A stretch of 33,653 nt of DNA from Bacteroidota bacterium (GCA_023429825.1 JAEZDC010000021.1:1-33653); one strand, 5' to 3'. Numbered from the stretch's first letter, positions 6,857 through 15,490 are shown. Numbers and translations are program-made. Notes: generated by a model not told the origin, from the sequence alone.

Positions 6857-9328
6857 TCATTCTTCTACGTACACTCTCTTCACTCTCTGGCTTACTCCCG
6901 TAAGTATTTCATAAGCGATCGTATTGCTCCATCGGGCCACATCCTGCACTGGTATATGCTTGCCGAATATTTCTACTTCGTCTCCAATACTTGCATCTAT
7001 CCCCGTCACATCTATCATCGTCATATCCATACACACATTACCAATGATGGGTGCAAAGTTTCCATTCACTAACATGCTGCCTGCACCATTACCAAGCTGA
7101 CGGCTTAATCCATCTGCATAACCAATTCTCACAGTGGCGATCATACTATCCCGGGACACTATGCCTTTCCGGCTATAGCCAACCGTATCACCAGCTTTCA
7201 CTTCACGCACTTGTGAAATGGTTGAACGAAGCGTAGCAACTGTCTGCAGTTGGTTTTGAATTTCATCAGAACTATCTACACCATACAACCCAATACCCAA
7301 TCTCACCATATCATATTGTATATCGGGATGACGGTTGATAGCAGATGAATTACCCACATGTTTGATAAATGAATAACCAATGGCAGATTCAATTAGCTTA
7401 CATGCTTCATCAAATAACTTCACCTGTTGTCTTGTGAACTCATCATGTTCAGGCGCATCACTTGCTACGAGATGTGTAAATACAGACCGAACTGCTATGC
7501 TGGTATTGTGGGAGAGATAGCTTGATAATTTATCTATGTCCTTCAGTTCAAAACCCAGTCGATGCATACCCGTATCGATCTTGATATGTACAGGGAATTG
7601 AGCAATACCTTGGCCTAATAAATATTCATGGAAGCTTTTCAGGATGTGCATCCCATATATCTCCGGCTCAAGGTTATATTGGATAAGCGTATCAAAACTT
7701 ACATCATCCGCATTCATCACCATGATTGGCAAACTAATGCCCTCCTTACGCAACTCCACACCTTCGTCTGCATATGCAACAGCGAGGTAATCTACTTTTT
7801 GATATTGCAACATTCTCGCTACTTCCGCACTGCCACTGCCATAGCTGAAGGCTTTCACCATCGCCATTAATTTGGTTGACGGTCTTAGCAGTGATTGATA
7901 TACTTTAAGATTATGCACCAATGCAGTGAGGTTAACTTCCATCACCGTTTGATGCACCTTCTGTTCTAACCACCTGCTGATCCTTTCAAACTCAAATATC
8001 CTTGCACCTTTCAGAAGTATATATTCATCCCTGAACTGGTGAGTGGTGTATCTGTCAAGAAGATGATCAAGATTATCGAAACAAATTACCTGGCCCTGGT
8101 ACAACTTCCTGATAAGTTGTTTATTGGCGCTGATCTCTCTTCCTATCCCGATTAAACGGTTAATCTTTCTTTCCTGCATCTCGATGGCGAGCTGCTCGTA
8201 AAGCTTTGTTTTTTGAGCCGATGATTGAAGAAAATCAGAAATGATAACGGTCGTTTTGTTACTCCCTGCCTGCTGTTTTAAATAATCCAACGCTATAGAT
8301 AATGAGTAAGGATCATTACTGTAACTATCATTGATGATGTACGAATTATTGATCGCCTTCTTCAGTTGCAGGCGCATTTCCACCTGCTGCAACTTTAAAA
8401 TACGTTCAGAGATGATATCAGTTTTATAGCCCAGCAATAACATTACGCAACAACAGGTGATCGCATTTTCAATACTGGCTTCATCTGTAAACGGAACTAT
8501 GAAATTTACCGGATAGGCATTGTAGCTAAGCCCAACTTCCGTTTGTTTATCTTGCTTAGAGATATTTTCAATTACAAAAGCATTTTCACCTGAATTCCCC
8601 CAGGTATATATAGTTGTTTCAAGCTGGCTTTCCAATACCTGTTGTTCTGCCAAAAGATCCTTTCGTCTTGTAATTACCTTCTCGCATTTTTCAAACAGCT
8701 TGAACTTCTCTGAAGATTTATGGAAGTGATCCATAAAGCCTTCGCTATGTGCTTCGCCAATATTTGTAAGCACACCTATAGTAGGTTGAATGATGCCTGC
8801 CAGTTTATCCATTTCATTCGGCAAAGAGATACCAGCTTCAAAAATGGCAAGTGTATGCGCTTCATTCATCTGCCATACACTCAAAGGCACACCGATCTGG
8901 GAATTATAACTTCTGGGACTGCGAACAGTATTATGGTCAGGTGAAAGCAGGTGATACAACCATTCCTTCACGATCGTTTTGCCGTTGCTGCCTGTGATAC
9001 CGATCACAGGATAATTGAATTGCCTGCGATGATATGCTGCTAATTGCTGAAGCGTAAGCAACACATCTTCTACCTGCAAAAAATTAGAATCAGTATATTT
9101 TGAAAGATCGAATCCATGTTTAACAACAAAGTTCCTGATGCCTCTTTGATATACTTCAGCGATAAAGTCGTGACCATCTCTCCTCGGCCCCGATAAGGCG
9201 AAAAACAATGATCGTTCCGGAAAAACGATCTTACGGCTATCTACCAATAAATACTCAATGCTTGCATCTGTACCTATAACTGCTTTTGCGTCAAGCACAG
9301 AAGCGATATGACTGATGGTGTATTTCAT
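6857..9328 (-). CDS. Bifunctional MurF (UDP-MurNAc-tripeptide:D-Ala-D-Ala ligase) / alanine racemase
   Basis: An 823-residue fusion of two cell-wall enzymes. Residues about 1-455 are MurF-like: an N-terminal domain with LLVDSRK, then the ATP loop GITGSNGKT at 110-118 and Mur-ligase motifs such as NDSYSNDPYS. Residues about 463-823 are a fold-III alanine racemase: the PLP-binding lysine is about K492 in AMVKAFSYGSG, HVGNSSAINRHP and VRLGIGLYG follow, and the second catalytic tyrosine is about Y737 in IGYADGLSR. The racemase makes D-Ala; the ligase attaches D-Ala-D-Ala to the peptidoglycan precursor in the cytoplasm. This fusion is known in Bacteroidota. Its ATG directly abuts the terC stop (TAAATG), suggesting coupled translation in the gldF-gldG-terC-murF/alr run. 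Confidence 0.95.
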   Translation of the reverse strand: MKYTISHIASVLDAKAVIGTDASIEYLLVDSRKIVFPERSLFFALSGPRRDGHDFIAEVYQRGIRNFVVKHGFDLSKYTDSNFLQVEDVLLTLQQLAAYHRRQFNYPVIGITGSNGKTIVKEWLYHLLSPDHNTVRSPRSYNSQIGVPLSVWQMNEAHTLAIFEAGISLPNEMDKLAGIIQPTIGVLTNIGEAHSEGFMDHFHKSSEKFKLFEKCEKVITRRKDLLAEQQVLESQLETTIYTWGNSGENAFVIENISKQDKQTEVGLSYNAYPVNFIVPFTDEASIENAITCCCVMLLLGYKTDIISERILKLQQVEMRLQLKKAINNSYIINDSYSNDPYSLSIALDYLKQQAGSNKTTVIISDFLQSSAQKTKLYEQLAIEMQERKINRLIGIGREISANKQLIRKLYQGQVICFDNLDHLLDRYTTHQFRDEYILLKGARIFEFERISRWLEQKVHQTVMEVNLTALVHNLKVYQSLLRPSTKLMAMVKAFSYGSGSAEVARMLQYQKVDYLAVAYADEGVELRKEGISLPIMVMNADDVSFDTLIQYNLEPEIYGMHILKSFHEYLLGQGIAQFPVHIKIDTGMHRLGFELKDIDKLSSYLSHNTSIAVRSVFTHLVASDAPEHDEFTRQQVKLFDEACKLIESAIGYSFIKHVGNSSAINRHPDIQYDMVRLGIGLYGVDSSDEIQNQLQTVATLRSTISQVREVKAGDTVGYSRKGIVSRDSMIATVRIGYADGLSRQLGNGAGSMLVNGNFAPIIGNVCMDMTMIDVTGIDASIGDEVEIFGKHIPVQDVARWSNTIAYEILTGVSQRVKRVYVEE

Positions 9329-10300
9329 TTACAAATCAATACTCCCGTCTTCTACTTTAGGTGGCACACCGGGTTTTTGATGTTTTATTGAATACCAGAT
9401 AGCACCGGCAAGGCAAACAACGATCACTCCAAGCGATATTGCGATCATGGTACCCTTATCTATATAATCATGGATCAGATCTTCTGCAAGCATCTTCACA
9501 CCAATAAATATTAACACGATGGCGATGCCCTGCGGCAGGTATTCAAATTTATCTACCGCACCTCTCAATAAAAAGAACAATGATCTCAATCCTAATACGG
9601 CAAAAATGTTTGAAGTATAGATTACTAATGGATCTGTAGAAATACCCATTACTGCGGGAATAGAATCTAAAGCAAAAACAAGATCAATGGCCGCCAGCAT
9701 GATCACTACAACAAATAAGCTTGTATAAAAACGTTTCCCGTTTTGACGGATCACATATTTACCACCGCCATCGTTATTCACAAGCGGAAGTACTTTCTTC
9801 AAAAAGCGATAGATTTTACTGTCGTGCGGATCTTCTTCTTTTTCTGCATCAGCTTTAAACATTTTGTATCCCGTATAGACCAGGAATGCACCAAAGATGT
9901 ACAATATCCAACCGAATTGTTGCACTAAGGCAACACCAACAGTAATAAAAATCACTCTGAATACGATTGCCATCATAATACCAATAAGCAATACTCTTGG
10001 TATGTACGTTTCTTTTACACCAAACGAACTAAAGATGAGAATGAACACAAAAATGTTATCTACACTTAAACTCCATTCCATTAAATAAGCACTGAGATAT
10101 TCGAATGCAGAAACGCTTCCCTGCTCATACCAAACAAACCCGAAGAAGCCCATTCCCAGGCTCACCCAAAAAACCGTTTGCCATAACGCTTGCTTAATAG
10201 TAATGGTCTTATTCTTTTTACTAAGCAAACCCAGGTCAAAAACCAATGCAACTAATAAAACAGCTCCGAAAACAAGATAAGTGACAGCAGTATTAGACAT
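9329..10300 (-). CDS. TerC/Alx family integral membrane protein
   Basis: A 323-residue membrane protein with eight or nine predicted hydrophobic helices. The two acidic intramembrane motifs of the TerC family are present: MEWSLSVDNIFVFI (about 70-83) and AAIDLVFALDSIPAVMGIS (about 202-220). Members are linked to metal (manganese, tellurite) export or to membrane-associated metalation, but the substrate cannot be deduced here. It lies 30 bases after gldG and directly before murF-alr. A TATCTTTG box in the gldG-terC gap could give it a separate promoter as well as read-through from gldF-gldG. Confidence 0.93.
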   Translation of the reverse strand: MSNTAVTYLVFGAVLLVALVFDLGLLSKKNKTITIKQALWQTVFWVSLGMGFFGFVWYEQGSVSAFEYLSAYLMEWSLSVDNIFVFILIFSSFGVKETYIPRVLLIGIMMAIVFRVIFITVGVALVQQFGWILYIFGAFLVYTGYKMFKADAEKEEDPHDSKIYRFLKKVLPLVNNDGGGKYVIRQNGKRFYTSLFVVVIMLAAIDLVFALDSIPAVMGISTDPLVIYTSNIFAVLGLRSLFFLLRGAVDKFEYLPQGIAIVLIFIGVKMLAEDLIHDYIDKGTMIAISLGVIVVCLAGAIWYSIKHQKPGVPPKVEDGSIDL

Positions 10301-10317
10301 CTTTAAAATTAAGTGAG

Positions 10318-10325
10318 CAAAGATA
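10318..10325 (-). promoter_or_regulatory. possible internal -7 box before terC
   Basis: On the minus strand this reads TATCTTTG, a perfect TAnnTTTG match, 17 bases before the terC ATG. No TTG is present at the usual distance, and the predicted leader would be only about 10 bases, so confidence is moderate. Confidence 0.35.
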
Positions 10326-10330
10326 AAAGC

Positions 10331-12022
10331 TTACGCCGCATACCGACGTTTTCTTAGCCATTGCAGCAAAAAGCCCACCAACAAAATAAGCACAACAGGT
10401 AAACCAATGTTGACGAATAGCCAGGTAGATCGTTCTGCTTCTACTTTCTCCTGGTTAAGTAATCTAACCGTGAAAGTTTTATTGCGGCTTTCAAAAATAC
10501 CGCTGGTGCCAGTAAGGTAGTCGATACTGTTTTGAAAAAAATCTTTATTGGCAAAAGTATAGCCAATGAACCTGTTCATACCGACTGGCATCGGCCCCTT
10601 CTGTGTCACTTCATTTAAGAATGCGTCCCCATCGCTTACCACGATCAACTTAGCATTAGGATTGGAGGCAGCTAAAAATTTATACCCTATCGCACTCAAT
10701 GAATCAAGCTGTTGTTGTGGAAGCCTGTTGGCAAATAAGGATCGAAAACTACCCTCTGCTAAAACCGCAACCGGAATGTGCGGCTTATTAAATACACTGG
10801 CATCTTCAGCATATTGAAGACTATTAAAAGAGATAATAGCAGGAGAAGCAACAATCTTTCCATTAACAGACGTGGACAATAATATGGTGCGCTTTACGCC
10901 AGATGCCTGCACTGTATCTATCGAATTACCATACTTGATAAATACGGGATCCATGTTTTTTGAGATGGGATGATTCTTTCCTGTCACCAAAGGATAATAC
11001 GGCCACTTCACATTTTGTAGCTGTGGCTTTCCACCGCTTTCTCCAACTACCATACTGATGTCTGTAGATTGATAATCCTGCACCAGGTCAGGATTGATGC
11101 GAATGCCATAGCGAAAAAGAAGGTCAGTAATATCTAACCCTTTATCGTATGCTAATGCACTTCCTTTTAACTGGAGGCTATCTAATGGCGCATCTACAAT
11201 ATCAGCAGCAAAGAATACAGTTCCTCCATGCATTAGGTATTGATCGATCTTGAGTTTATCCTCTTGTGTAAATTTTTCTTTTGGCTGCAGGATGATCAGG
11301 CACTTGTAATCGTTAGGAACAACCGAAACATTATCCAGGTTCACTGTATCCAACCGGTATTCCGATGCTAAAGTGGTGATCGCTTCTACTGCATCATATC
11401 CTAGTGATTGTCCATTACCCAATGCATAAGCGATCAACGGAACTTCCGTTCTTGTAGACTTCTCTATCGCATTCGAGAATTTATACTCTAGTAATGATTC
11501 TATATTAGTATAGAACATTTGCTCATCTGCATTATTCACTCCTTTAAGGAAATTGATTGCATAAATACCATTTCTCGACTTCACTACAGCCCCGGGCATC
11601 ACTAATCGTTGTGTCTGGGCAGTGCCTTTACTTTCCTGCGCTACTTGTGTAAATGGTGTGATGCCATACCTACCCAATGAATCGATCATTTCGGCTTGCG
11701 CAGAATCATCATCGATCTCAAAAGGATTAATGTATTGTACGCTGATCTTTCCTTTGGCAATGTCACGGTACTGATCTAAAGTTTCATCTACGCTTTCCCG
11801 TACTTTTCTCAATCCCGCAGAAAGATCACCTGTTAAATAAACTTCTATCGTAACCGTCGTATCTAACGACTCTAATAAACTTTCTGTACTTTCTGTAAGC
11901 GAATATCTTTTCTCTTCAGTGAGGTCTACTCTCCCATTTATGTAAGAGGCAATGTAGATCACTACTGCAAAGGCTGATAGCAGGATCACCCACCAAAATC
12001 TATTATCTAATATCCGCTTCAC
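10331..12022 (-). CDS. gldG: GldG, gliding-associated ABC transporter substrate-binding-like protein
   Basis: A 563-residue protein with an N-terminal transmembrane helix (about 8-28) followed by the family hallmark DLTEEKRYSLTESTESLL. A large extracytoplasmic region of the ABC-type uncharacterised transport domain follows, with a C-terminal transmembrane helix at about 535-557 ending QWLRKRRYAA. Known for the family: GldF and GldG work with the ATPase GldA in an ABC transporter required for gliding in some Bacteroidota. The start is GTG at 12022, overlapping the gldF stop in a GTGA, a sign of translational coupling. No gldA candidate is adjacent. Confidence 0.93.
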   Translation of the reverse strand: MKRILDNRFWWVILLSAFAVVIYIASYINGRVDLTEEKRYSLTESTESLLESLDTTVTIEVYLTGDLSAGLRKVRESVDETLDQYRDIAKGKISVQYINPFEIDDDSAQAEMIDSLGRYGITPFTQVAQESKGTAQTQRLVMPGAVVKSRNGIYAINFLKGVNNADEQMFYTNIESLLEYKFSNAIEKSTRTEVPLIAYALGNGQSLGYDAVEAITTLASEYRLDTVNLDNVSVVPNDYKCLIILQPKEKFTQEDKLKIDQYLMHGGTVFFAADIVDAPLDSLQLKGSALAYDKGLDITDLLFRYGIRINPDLVQDYQSTDISMVVGESGGKPQLQNVKWPYYPLVTGKNHPISKNMDPVFIKYGNSIDTVQASGVKRTILLSTSVNGKIVASPAIISFNSLQYAEDASVFNKPHIPVAVLAEGSFRSLFANRLPQQQLDSLSAIGYKFLAASNPNAKLIVVSDGDAFLNEVTQKGPMPVGMNRFIGYTFANKDFFQNSIDYLTGTSGIFESRNKTFTVRLLNQEKVEAERSTWLFVNIGLPVVLILLVGFLLQWLRKRRYAA

Positions 12023-12744
12023 TTCCTTTCTAAAATTTTACGTTGAGTGATAAATAAGAAAAGCACGATCAATGCAACAAAGTATATCATATCCCTGCTA
12101 TAGATCACACCTCTGCTGACACTTTTATAATGAAAATTGATACCAAGCATATCAATGTAATAATCCGCACCTGCTGCAAAAACTGGTAGCTTACTCAAAG
12201 CCTCAAAGCCTGAATACAGGAGAAAGCAAACAAATGCTGCGGCAATAAAAGCGATCACGGTATTATTCGTGAAGCTGCTGGCACAAATACCGATAGCCGT
12301 ATATACTCCACCAAGGAATATCAATCCAATGTAACTACCAATAGTACCCCCGATATCTATCCCAGCTTCACTACTTAATTGTTGTATTGAGAAAGGATAG
12401 ATCAGTGTTGGCAACAATGCTGCAATTACAATCAGCCATGCACCAAAGAATTTACCCCAAACAATAGATGAGGATCGTATAGGCAATGTTCGAAGTAATT
12501 CAAATGTTCCGGTTTTATACTCATCAGCAATACTTCGCATGGTGATCGTTGGCACTAAAAACAACAAAACCCATGGAGCAAGATCAAAAAAGCTACTCAA
12601 TGATGCGTACCCAAAATCAAATACGTTGGAATCGGGAAATACAAATAAGAACAGCCCGGTGAATAATAAAAAAATGATAAGCGCTAAATATCCGGTTAAA
12701 CTGTTGAAGAATTGCTGCCATTCTTTTTTGCAGATCATCCACAT
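12019..12744 (-). CDS. gldF: GldF, gliding-associated ABC transporter permease
   Basis: A 241-residue ABC-2 type permease with six apparent transmembrane helices. It opens MWMICKKEWQQFFNSLTGYL and contains the family segment ITMRSIADEYKTGTFELLRTLPI, here given in two parts: ITMRSIADEYKTG then TFELLRTLPI. It overlaps gldG by four bases. It appears to be the first gene of the minus-strand run leading to murF-alr. Upstream, 12745-12861 holds no gene and no convincing promoter with both elements. Confidence 0.93.
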   Translation of the reverse strand: MWMICKKEWQQFFNSLTGYLALIIFLLFTGLFLFVFPDSNVFDFGYASLSSFFDLAPWVLLFLVPTITMRSIADEYKTGTFELLRTLPIRSSSIVWGKFFGAWLIVIAALLPTLIYPFSIQQLSSEAGIDIGGTIGSYIGLIFLGGVYTAIGICASSFTNNTVIAFIAAAFVCFLLYSGFEALSKLPVFAAGADYYIDMLGINFHYKSVSRGVIYSRDMIYFVALIVLFLFITQRKILERK

Positions 12745-12861
12745 GGTTCAAATCTACATTCTATATGATTAAAGAGAAGATAAAATTTTGATTGCCAGCT
12801 TAAACGGTTCTATTAAGCTTTTGTTGTGTCACTCTCTTGTACGTTCTTATCATTATTCAAC

Positions 12862-12889
12862 AAAAAAGCCCCGTCTTTCAACGAGGCTT
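12862..12889 (-). terminator. Rho-independent terminator of the isc operon
   Basis: On the minus strand a 9-bp stem (AAGCCTCGT with ACGGGGCTT, including one G-T wobble) encloses a 6-base loop and is followed by six T. It starts 22 bases after the iscA stop codon, so it closes the iscS-to-iscA transcript. Confidence 0.8.
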
Positions 12890-12910
12890 GCATAATTATT
12901 TTTAAGCATC

Positions 12911-13261
12911 CTATACCGCAAAACTTTCACCGCATCCGCAACTTCTGCTTGCATTCGGATTATCAAAATAAAATCCTTTGCCATTCAATCCACCGCTAAA
13001 ATTCAATTCTGTATTTACTAAGTATAAAAAGCTCTTCAGGTCACAAACGAGTTTGATGCCTTTATCTTCAAACACCTGGTCCATTGGCTTGGCTTCATTA
13101 TCGAAATCGAGCTTATAGCTCAGTCCGCTGCAACCACCACCCACAACGCTCACCCTTACAAAATAAGATGGATCGCTGCCAATACCAGCCTCATCCATCA
13201 GCTTCGTAAGCTGTGCCTTTGCAACATCACTTATATATATCCCATTTTCCGTAGCTACCAT
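12911..13261 (-). CDS. A-type iron-sulfur carrier (IscA/ErpA/SufA family)
   Basis: From the ATG at 13261 this is a 116-residue HesB/IscA-fold protein that carries Fe-S clusters, or iron for them, to target proteins. The three conserved cysteines are present: C44 in GGGCSGLSY and C108/C110 in SCGCGESF. An upstream in-frame TTG at 13270 would add three residues and lies in the repeat; the ATG is preferred. It is the last gene of the isc operon and is followed by a terminator. The two-copy 92-bp repeat lies between iscU and this gene, and the repeat includes the start codon. Which A-type subfamily it belongs to cannot be settled by eye. Confidence 0.92.
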   Translation of the reverse strand: MVATENGIYISDVAKAQLTKLMDEAGIGSDPSYFVRVSVVGGGCSGLSYKLDFDNEAKPMDQVFEDKGIKLVCDLKSFLYLVNTELNFSGGLNGKGFYFDNPNASRSCGCGESFAV

Positions 13262-13442
13262 TTCGATCAATTTTAAATGTTGAATTTTAAATGTTTAATG
13301 GTTAAGTCCGATTAAACATTCATCATTAAACATTCAACATTACTTAGTGTCATTTCGATCAATTTTAAATGTTGAATTTTAAATGTTTAATGGTTTAGTC
13401 CGATTAAACATTCATCATTAAACATTCAACATTACTTAGTGT
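13259..13442. repeat. 92-bp tandem duplication of a long hairpin between iscU and iscA
   Basis: Copies at 13259-13350 and 13351-13442 are directly adjacent and differ at one base. Each copy is a long imperfect hairpin: arms 13269-13299/13311-13341 and 13361-13391/13403-13433, each 31 nt with 25 matches, around an 11-base loop. The unit runs from the iscA start codon through the gap to the iscU stop codon. The inner copy therefore adds a second ATG (minus strand, 13353) that opens a 13-codon reading frame ending at 13312. In the transcript this gives two consecutive long stem-loops. Confidence 0.9.
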
Positions 13443-13852
13443 ATTCTCTCCTCAAATTTCAACGCTTCCATTCCATTCTTCACTCTATAATCGTTGATCG
13501 CTGCTTTGATAGCGTCTTCGGCCAATACAGAGCAGTGGATCTTTACAGGAGGAAGATTCAACTCTTCAACGATCGCCATGTTATCAATTGCCAAAGCCTG
13601 GTCCACCGTTTTACCTTTGAGCCACTCTGTAGCAAGAGATGAAGATGCGATAGCAGAACCGCAACCGAATGTTTTGAACTTAGCGTCTTTGATTACACCT
13701 GAAGCTTCATCAACTTCGATCTGTAAACGCATTACGTCACCACACTCTGGAGCTCCCACTAAGCCAGTACCTACTGTTTTAGAAGCTTTGTCCAAAGTCC
13801 CTACGTTCTTAGGATTCTGGTAGTGATCAATAACTTTTTCTGAGTATGCCAT
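13436..13852 (-). CDS. iscU: IscU, iron-sulfur cluster scaffold
   Basis: A 138-residue scaffold on which sulfur from IscS and iron are assembled into clusters. The three ligand cysteines are in place: C37 in APECGDVM (with Asp39), C64 in TFGCGSAIASSS and C107 in PPVKIHCS. LPPVK is the motif that binds the HscA chaperone in the ISC system. It starts with ATG 13 bases after the stop of the four-helix-bundle gene. No hscA, hscB, fdx or iscR is in the window. The hairpin repeat begins two bases after its stop codon. Confidence 0.96.
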   Translation of the reverse strand: MAYSEKVIDHYQNPKNVGTLDKASKTVGTGLVGAPECGDVMRLQIEVDEASGVIKDAKFKTFGCGSAIASSSLATEWLKGKTVDQALAIDNMAIVEELNLPPVKIHCSVLAEDAIKAAINDYRVKNGMEALKFEERIH

Positions 13853-13860
13853 GATAAAGA

Positions 13861-13892
13861 AATTTTTAATTATTAGTGTTTAATGTTGAATT
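13861..13892. repeat. right hairpin arm at the end of the four-helix-bundle gene
   Basis: This AT-rich segment pairs with 14241-14271. The inner 13 bases (TTTAATGTTGAAT and its complement) match perfectly, and about 24 of 31 positions match overall. It encodes the last residues (NSTLNTNN) and the stop of the four-helix-bundle protein, so the gene's 3' end lies inside the repeat. Confidence 0.65.
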
Positions 13893-14249
13893 GGCTTCCT
13901 GAGATGACTTGATAATTTTTGTGATTATCCTGATGATCTCATCAACCAATTCTTCCAATTCCGTATCTCTTTCAACAAGCTTTGATTCTGTAAGTAACAT
14001 CAACCAATACTTTGTTTCTCTGATCTCCTTTGCAGCTATTGAAACTTTGGCTATAAATTCCTTTTTAGTCAATGCTGCCTGTGCCTCATTCAAATTAGCT
14101 CCAACTGATGTACCGCTGCGTAAAATCTGATCTGCGAGCACTCTGTTTTTCTTACTTAATTCTGTTGTTAGCCTGATAATCTTTAATCCTAATTGAAATG
14201 ACTTCTCAAGAACAATATTTTTCTTTTCAACGTGCATCCCATTCAACAT
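13866..14249 (-). CDS. Four-helix-bundle protein, 23S rRNA intervening-sequence (S23) family
   Basis: A 127-residue all-helical protein with the family pattern: KSFQLGLKIIRLTTEL, then ADQILRSGTSVGANLNEAQAAL with its invariant RSGTSVGAN, then KEFIAKVSIAAKEIRETKYWL. Family members are found inside 23S rRNA intervening sequences and elsewhere in genomes. Their function is unknown. An alternative start at 14237 (MHVEKKN) fits the family N-terminus better; the ATG at 14249 lies inside the hairpin arm. The gene is inserted between iscS (23-base gap) and iscU (13-base gap). Both of its ends are made of the same sequence family as the iscU-iscA repeats, which suggests it came as a mobile or recombining element. 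It has no obvious role in Fe-S assembly. Confidence 0.88.
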   Translation of the reverse strand: MLNGMHVEKKNIVLEKSFQLGLKIIRLTTELSKKNRVLADQILRSGTSVGANLNEAQAALTKKEFIAKVSIAAKEIRETKYWLMLLTESKLVERDTELEELVDEIIRIITKIIKSSQEANSTLNTNN

Positions 14250-14271
14250 TAAAAATTAAACCTTCAACATT
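14241..14271. repeat. left hairpin arm between iscS and the four-helix-bundle gene
   Basis: A 31-base segment starting one base after the iscS stop codon. On the minus strand it is 26/31 identical to the left arm of the iscU-iscA hairpins (AATGTTGAA, GTTTAAT and AATGTT words in the same order). It is inversely repeated at 13861-13892. The possible start codon at 14249 lies inside it. Confidence 0.7.
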
Positions 14272-14272
14272 A

Positions 14273-15490
14273 CTAATGATGTGCCCACTCAATAGTGTTC
14301 AGATCAATTCCTTCCTTATACATCTCCCAAAGCGGGCTCATTTCTCTTAACTTAAGAACTGTATTCCTGATCTGCTCGATCGTATAATCGATTTGCTCAT
14401 CCGTAGTGAACCTTCCCAACCCGAAACGCAGCGAGCTGTGTGCCAGATCATCACCTAATCCTAGCGCTTTTAACACATAGCTTGGCTCAAGCGAAGCTGA
14501 AGTACATGCAGACCCAGAGCTCAAAGCGATATTCTTGTTGAAGCCCATCAATAAGCCTTCACCTTCAACGTATTTGAAAGAAATATTGCTCACGTGTGGT
14601 AAGCGGCTTTCTTTATTGCCGTTCAGGTAGGCTTCCTCAATTTCTAACAAAGCATTTTCTAATCTATCTCTCATTGCACTCAAACGCTTGGCTTCTTCGG
14701 CCATTTCCAATCTGGCTAATTCACAGGCTTTACCGAAACCAACGATACCCGGAACGTTCAACGTACCACTTCTCATTCCTCTTTCATGACCGCCACCGTC
14801 CATTTGGGCAGTAACTTTTACACGAGGATTCTTTCTTCTAACGTATAAAGCACCTATTCCTTTCGGACCATACATTTTATGAGCAGAGAATGCAGCCAGG
14901 TCAATACCATCTTTCTGAACATCTACCGGCACTTTACCTACTGCTTGTGTAGCATCAGTGAAAAACAAGATGCCTCTTTTCTTAGCAAGGGCACTGATCT
15001 CCTGCACAGGTTGTATCACACCGATCTCGTTATTGGCATACATGATCGCGATCAAGATCGTTGTGGGTTTGATCGCAGCTTCCAATTCAGCCATGTCGAT
15101 CAATCCATCAGGCTTCACATCTAGGTAGGTAACTTCTCCACCAATTCTTTCAATGTGCTTGCAGGTATCTAACACAGCTTTGTGTTCTGTAGTGCAGGTA
15201 ATGATGTGATTGCCTTTGCTGGCATACATCTCATATACACCTTTGATCGCAAGGTTATCGGCTTCAGTAGCGCCGGAAGTGAAGATGATCTCTTTAGGAT
15301 CAGCGCCTATCAATTTCGCTACTTGCTCTCTTGCATAGTCAACCGCCTCTTCCGCTTCCCAGCCAAACGGATGGTTACGGCTGGCCGCGTTACCAAAATG
15401 CTCCAGGAAATACGGGGTCATTGCCTCCAGTACTCTGGGGTCCATGGGAGTAGTTGCGTTGTTATCTAAGTAAACCGGTAATTTCAACAT
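14273..15490 (-). CDS. iscS: IscS, cysteine desulfurase
   Basis: A 405-residue PLP enzyme that converts cysteine to alanine and passes the persulfide sulfur to IscU. Visible features are YLDNNATTPMDPRV at the N-terminus, a PLP lysine at about 205 in SAHKMYGPKG, RSGTLNVPGIVGFGKA, and the active cysteine at about 329 in the SSGSACTSASLEPSYVLKAL loop. The long form of this loop marks the IscS/NifS (group I) type. It opens the isc operon and is divergent from the epimerase gene, with a TATTTTTG box 34 bases upstream. Confidence 0.97.
   Translation of the reverse strand: MLKLPVYLDNNATTPMDPRVLEAMTPYFLEHFGNAASRNHPFGWEAEEAVDYAREQVAKLIGADPKEIIFTSGATEADNLAIKGVYEMYASKGNHIITCTTEHKAVLDTCKHIERIGGEVTYLDVKPDGLIDMAELEAAIKPTTILIAIMYANNEIGVIQPVQEISALAKKRGILFFTDATQAVGKVPVDVQKDGIDLAAFSAHKMYGPKGIGALYVRRKNPRVKVTAQMDGGGHERGMRSGTLNVPGIVGFGKACELARLEMAEEAKRLSAMRDRLENALLEIEEAYLNGNKESRLPHVSNISFKYVEGEGLLMGFNKNIALSSGSACTSASLEPSYVLKALGLGDDLAHSSLRFGLGRFTTDEQIDYTIEQIRNTVLKLREMSPLWEMYKEGIDLNTIEWAHH

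Noticed and set aside
12749..12756. TAGATTTG on the minus strand as a gldF promoter
   Set aside because: It matches TAnnTTTG but lies only five bases before the ATG, has no TTG upstream at a workable distance, and would give a leaderless or truncated transcript.
13259..13442. Tandem repeats as a small CRISPR array
   Set aside because: The two units are directly adjacent with no spacers, are internally hairpin-forming and AT-rich, and no cas gene is present.
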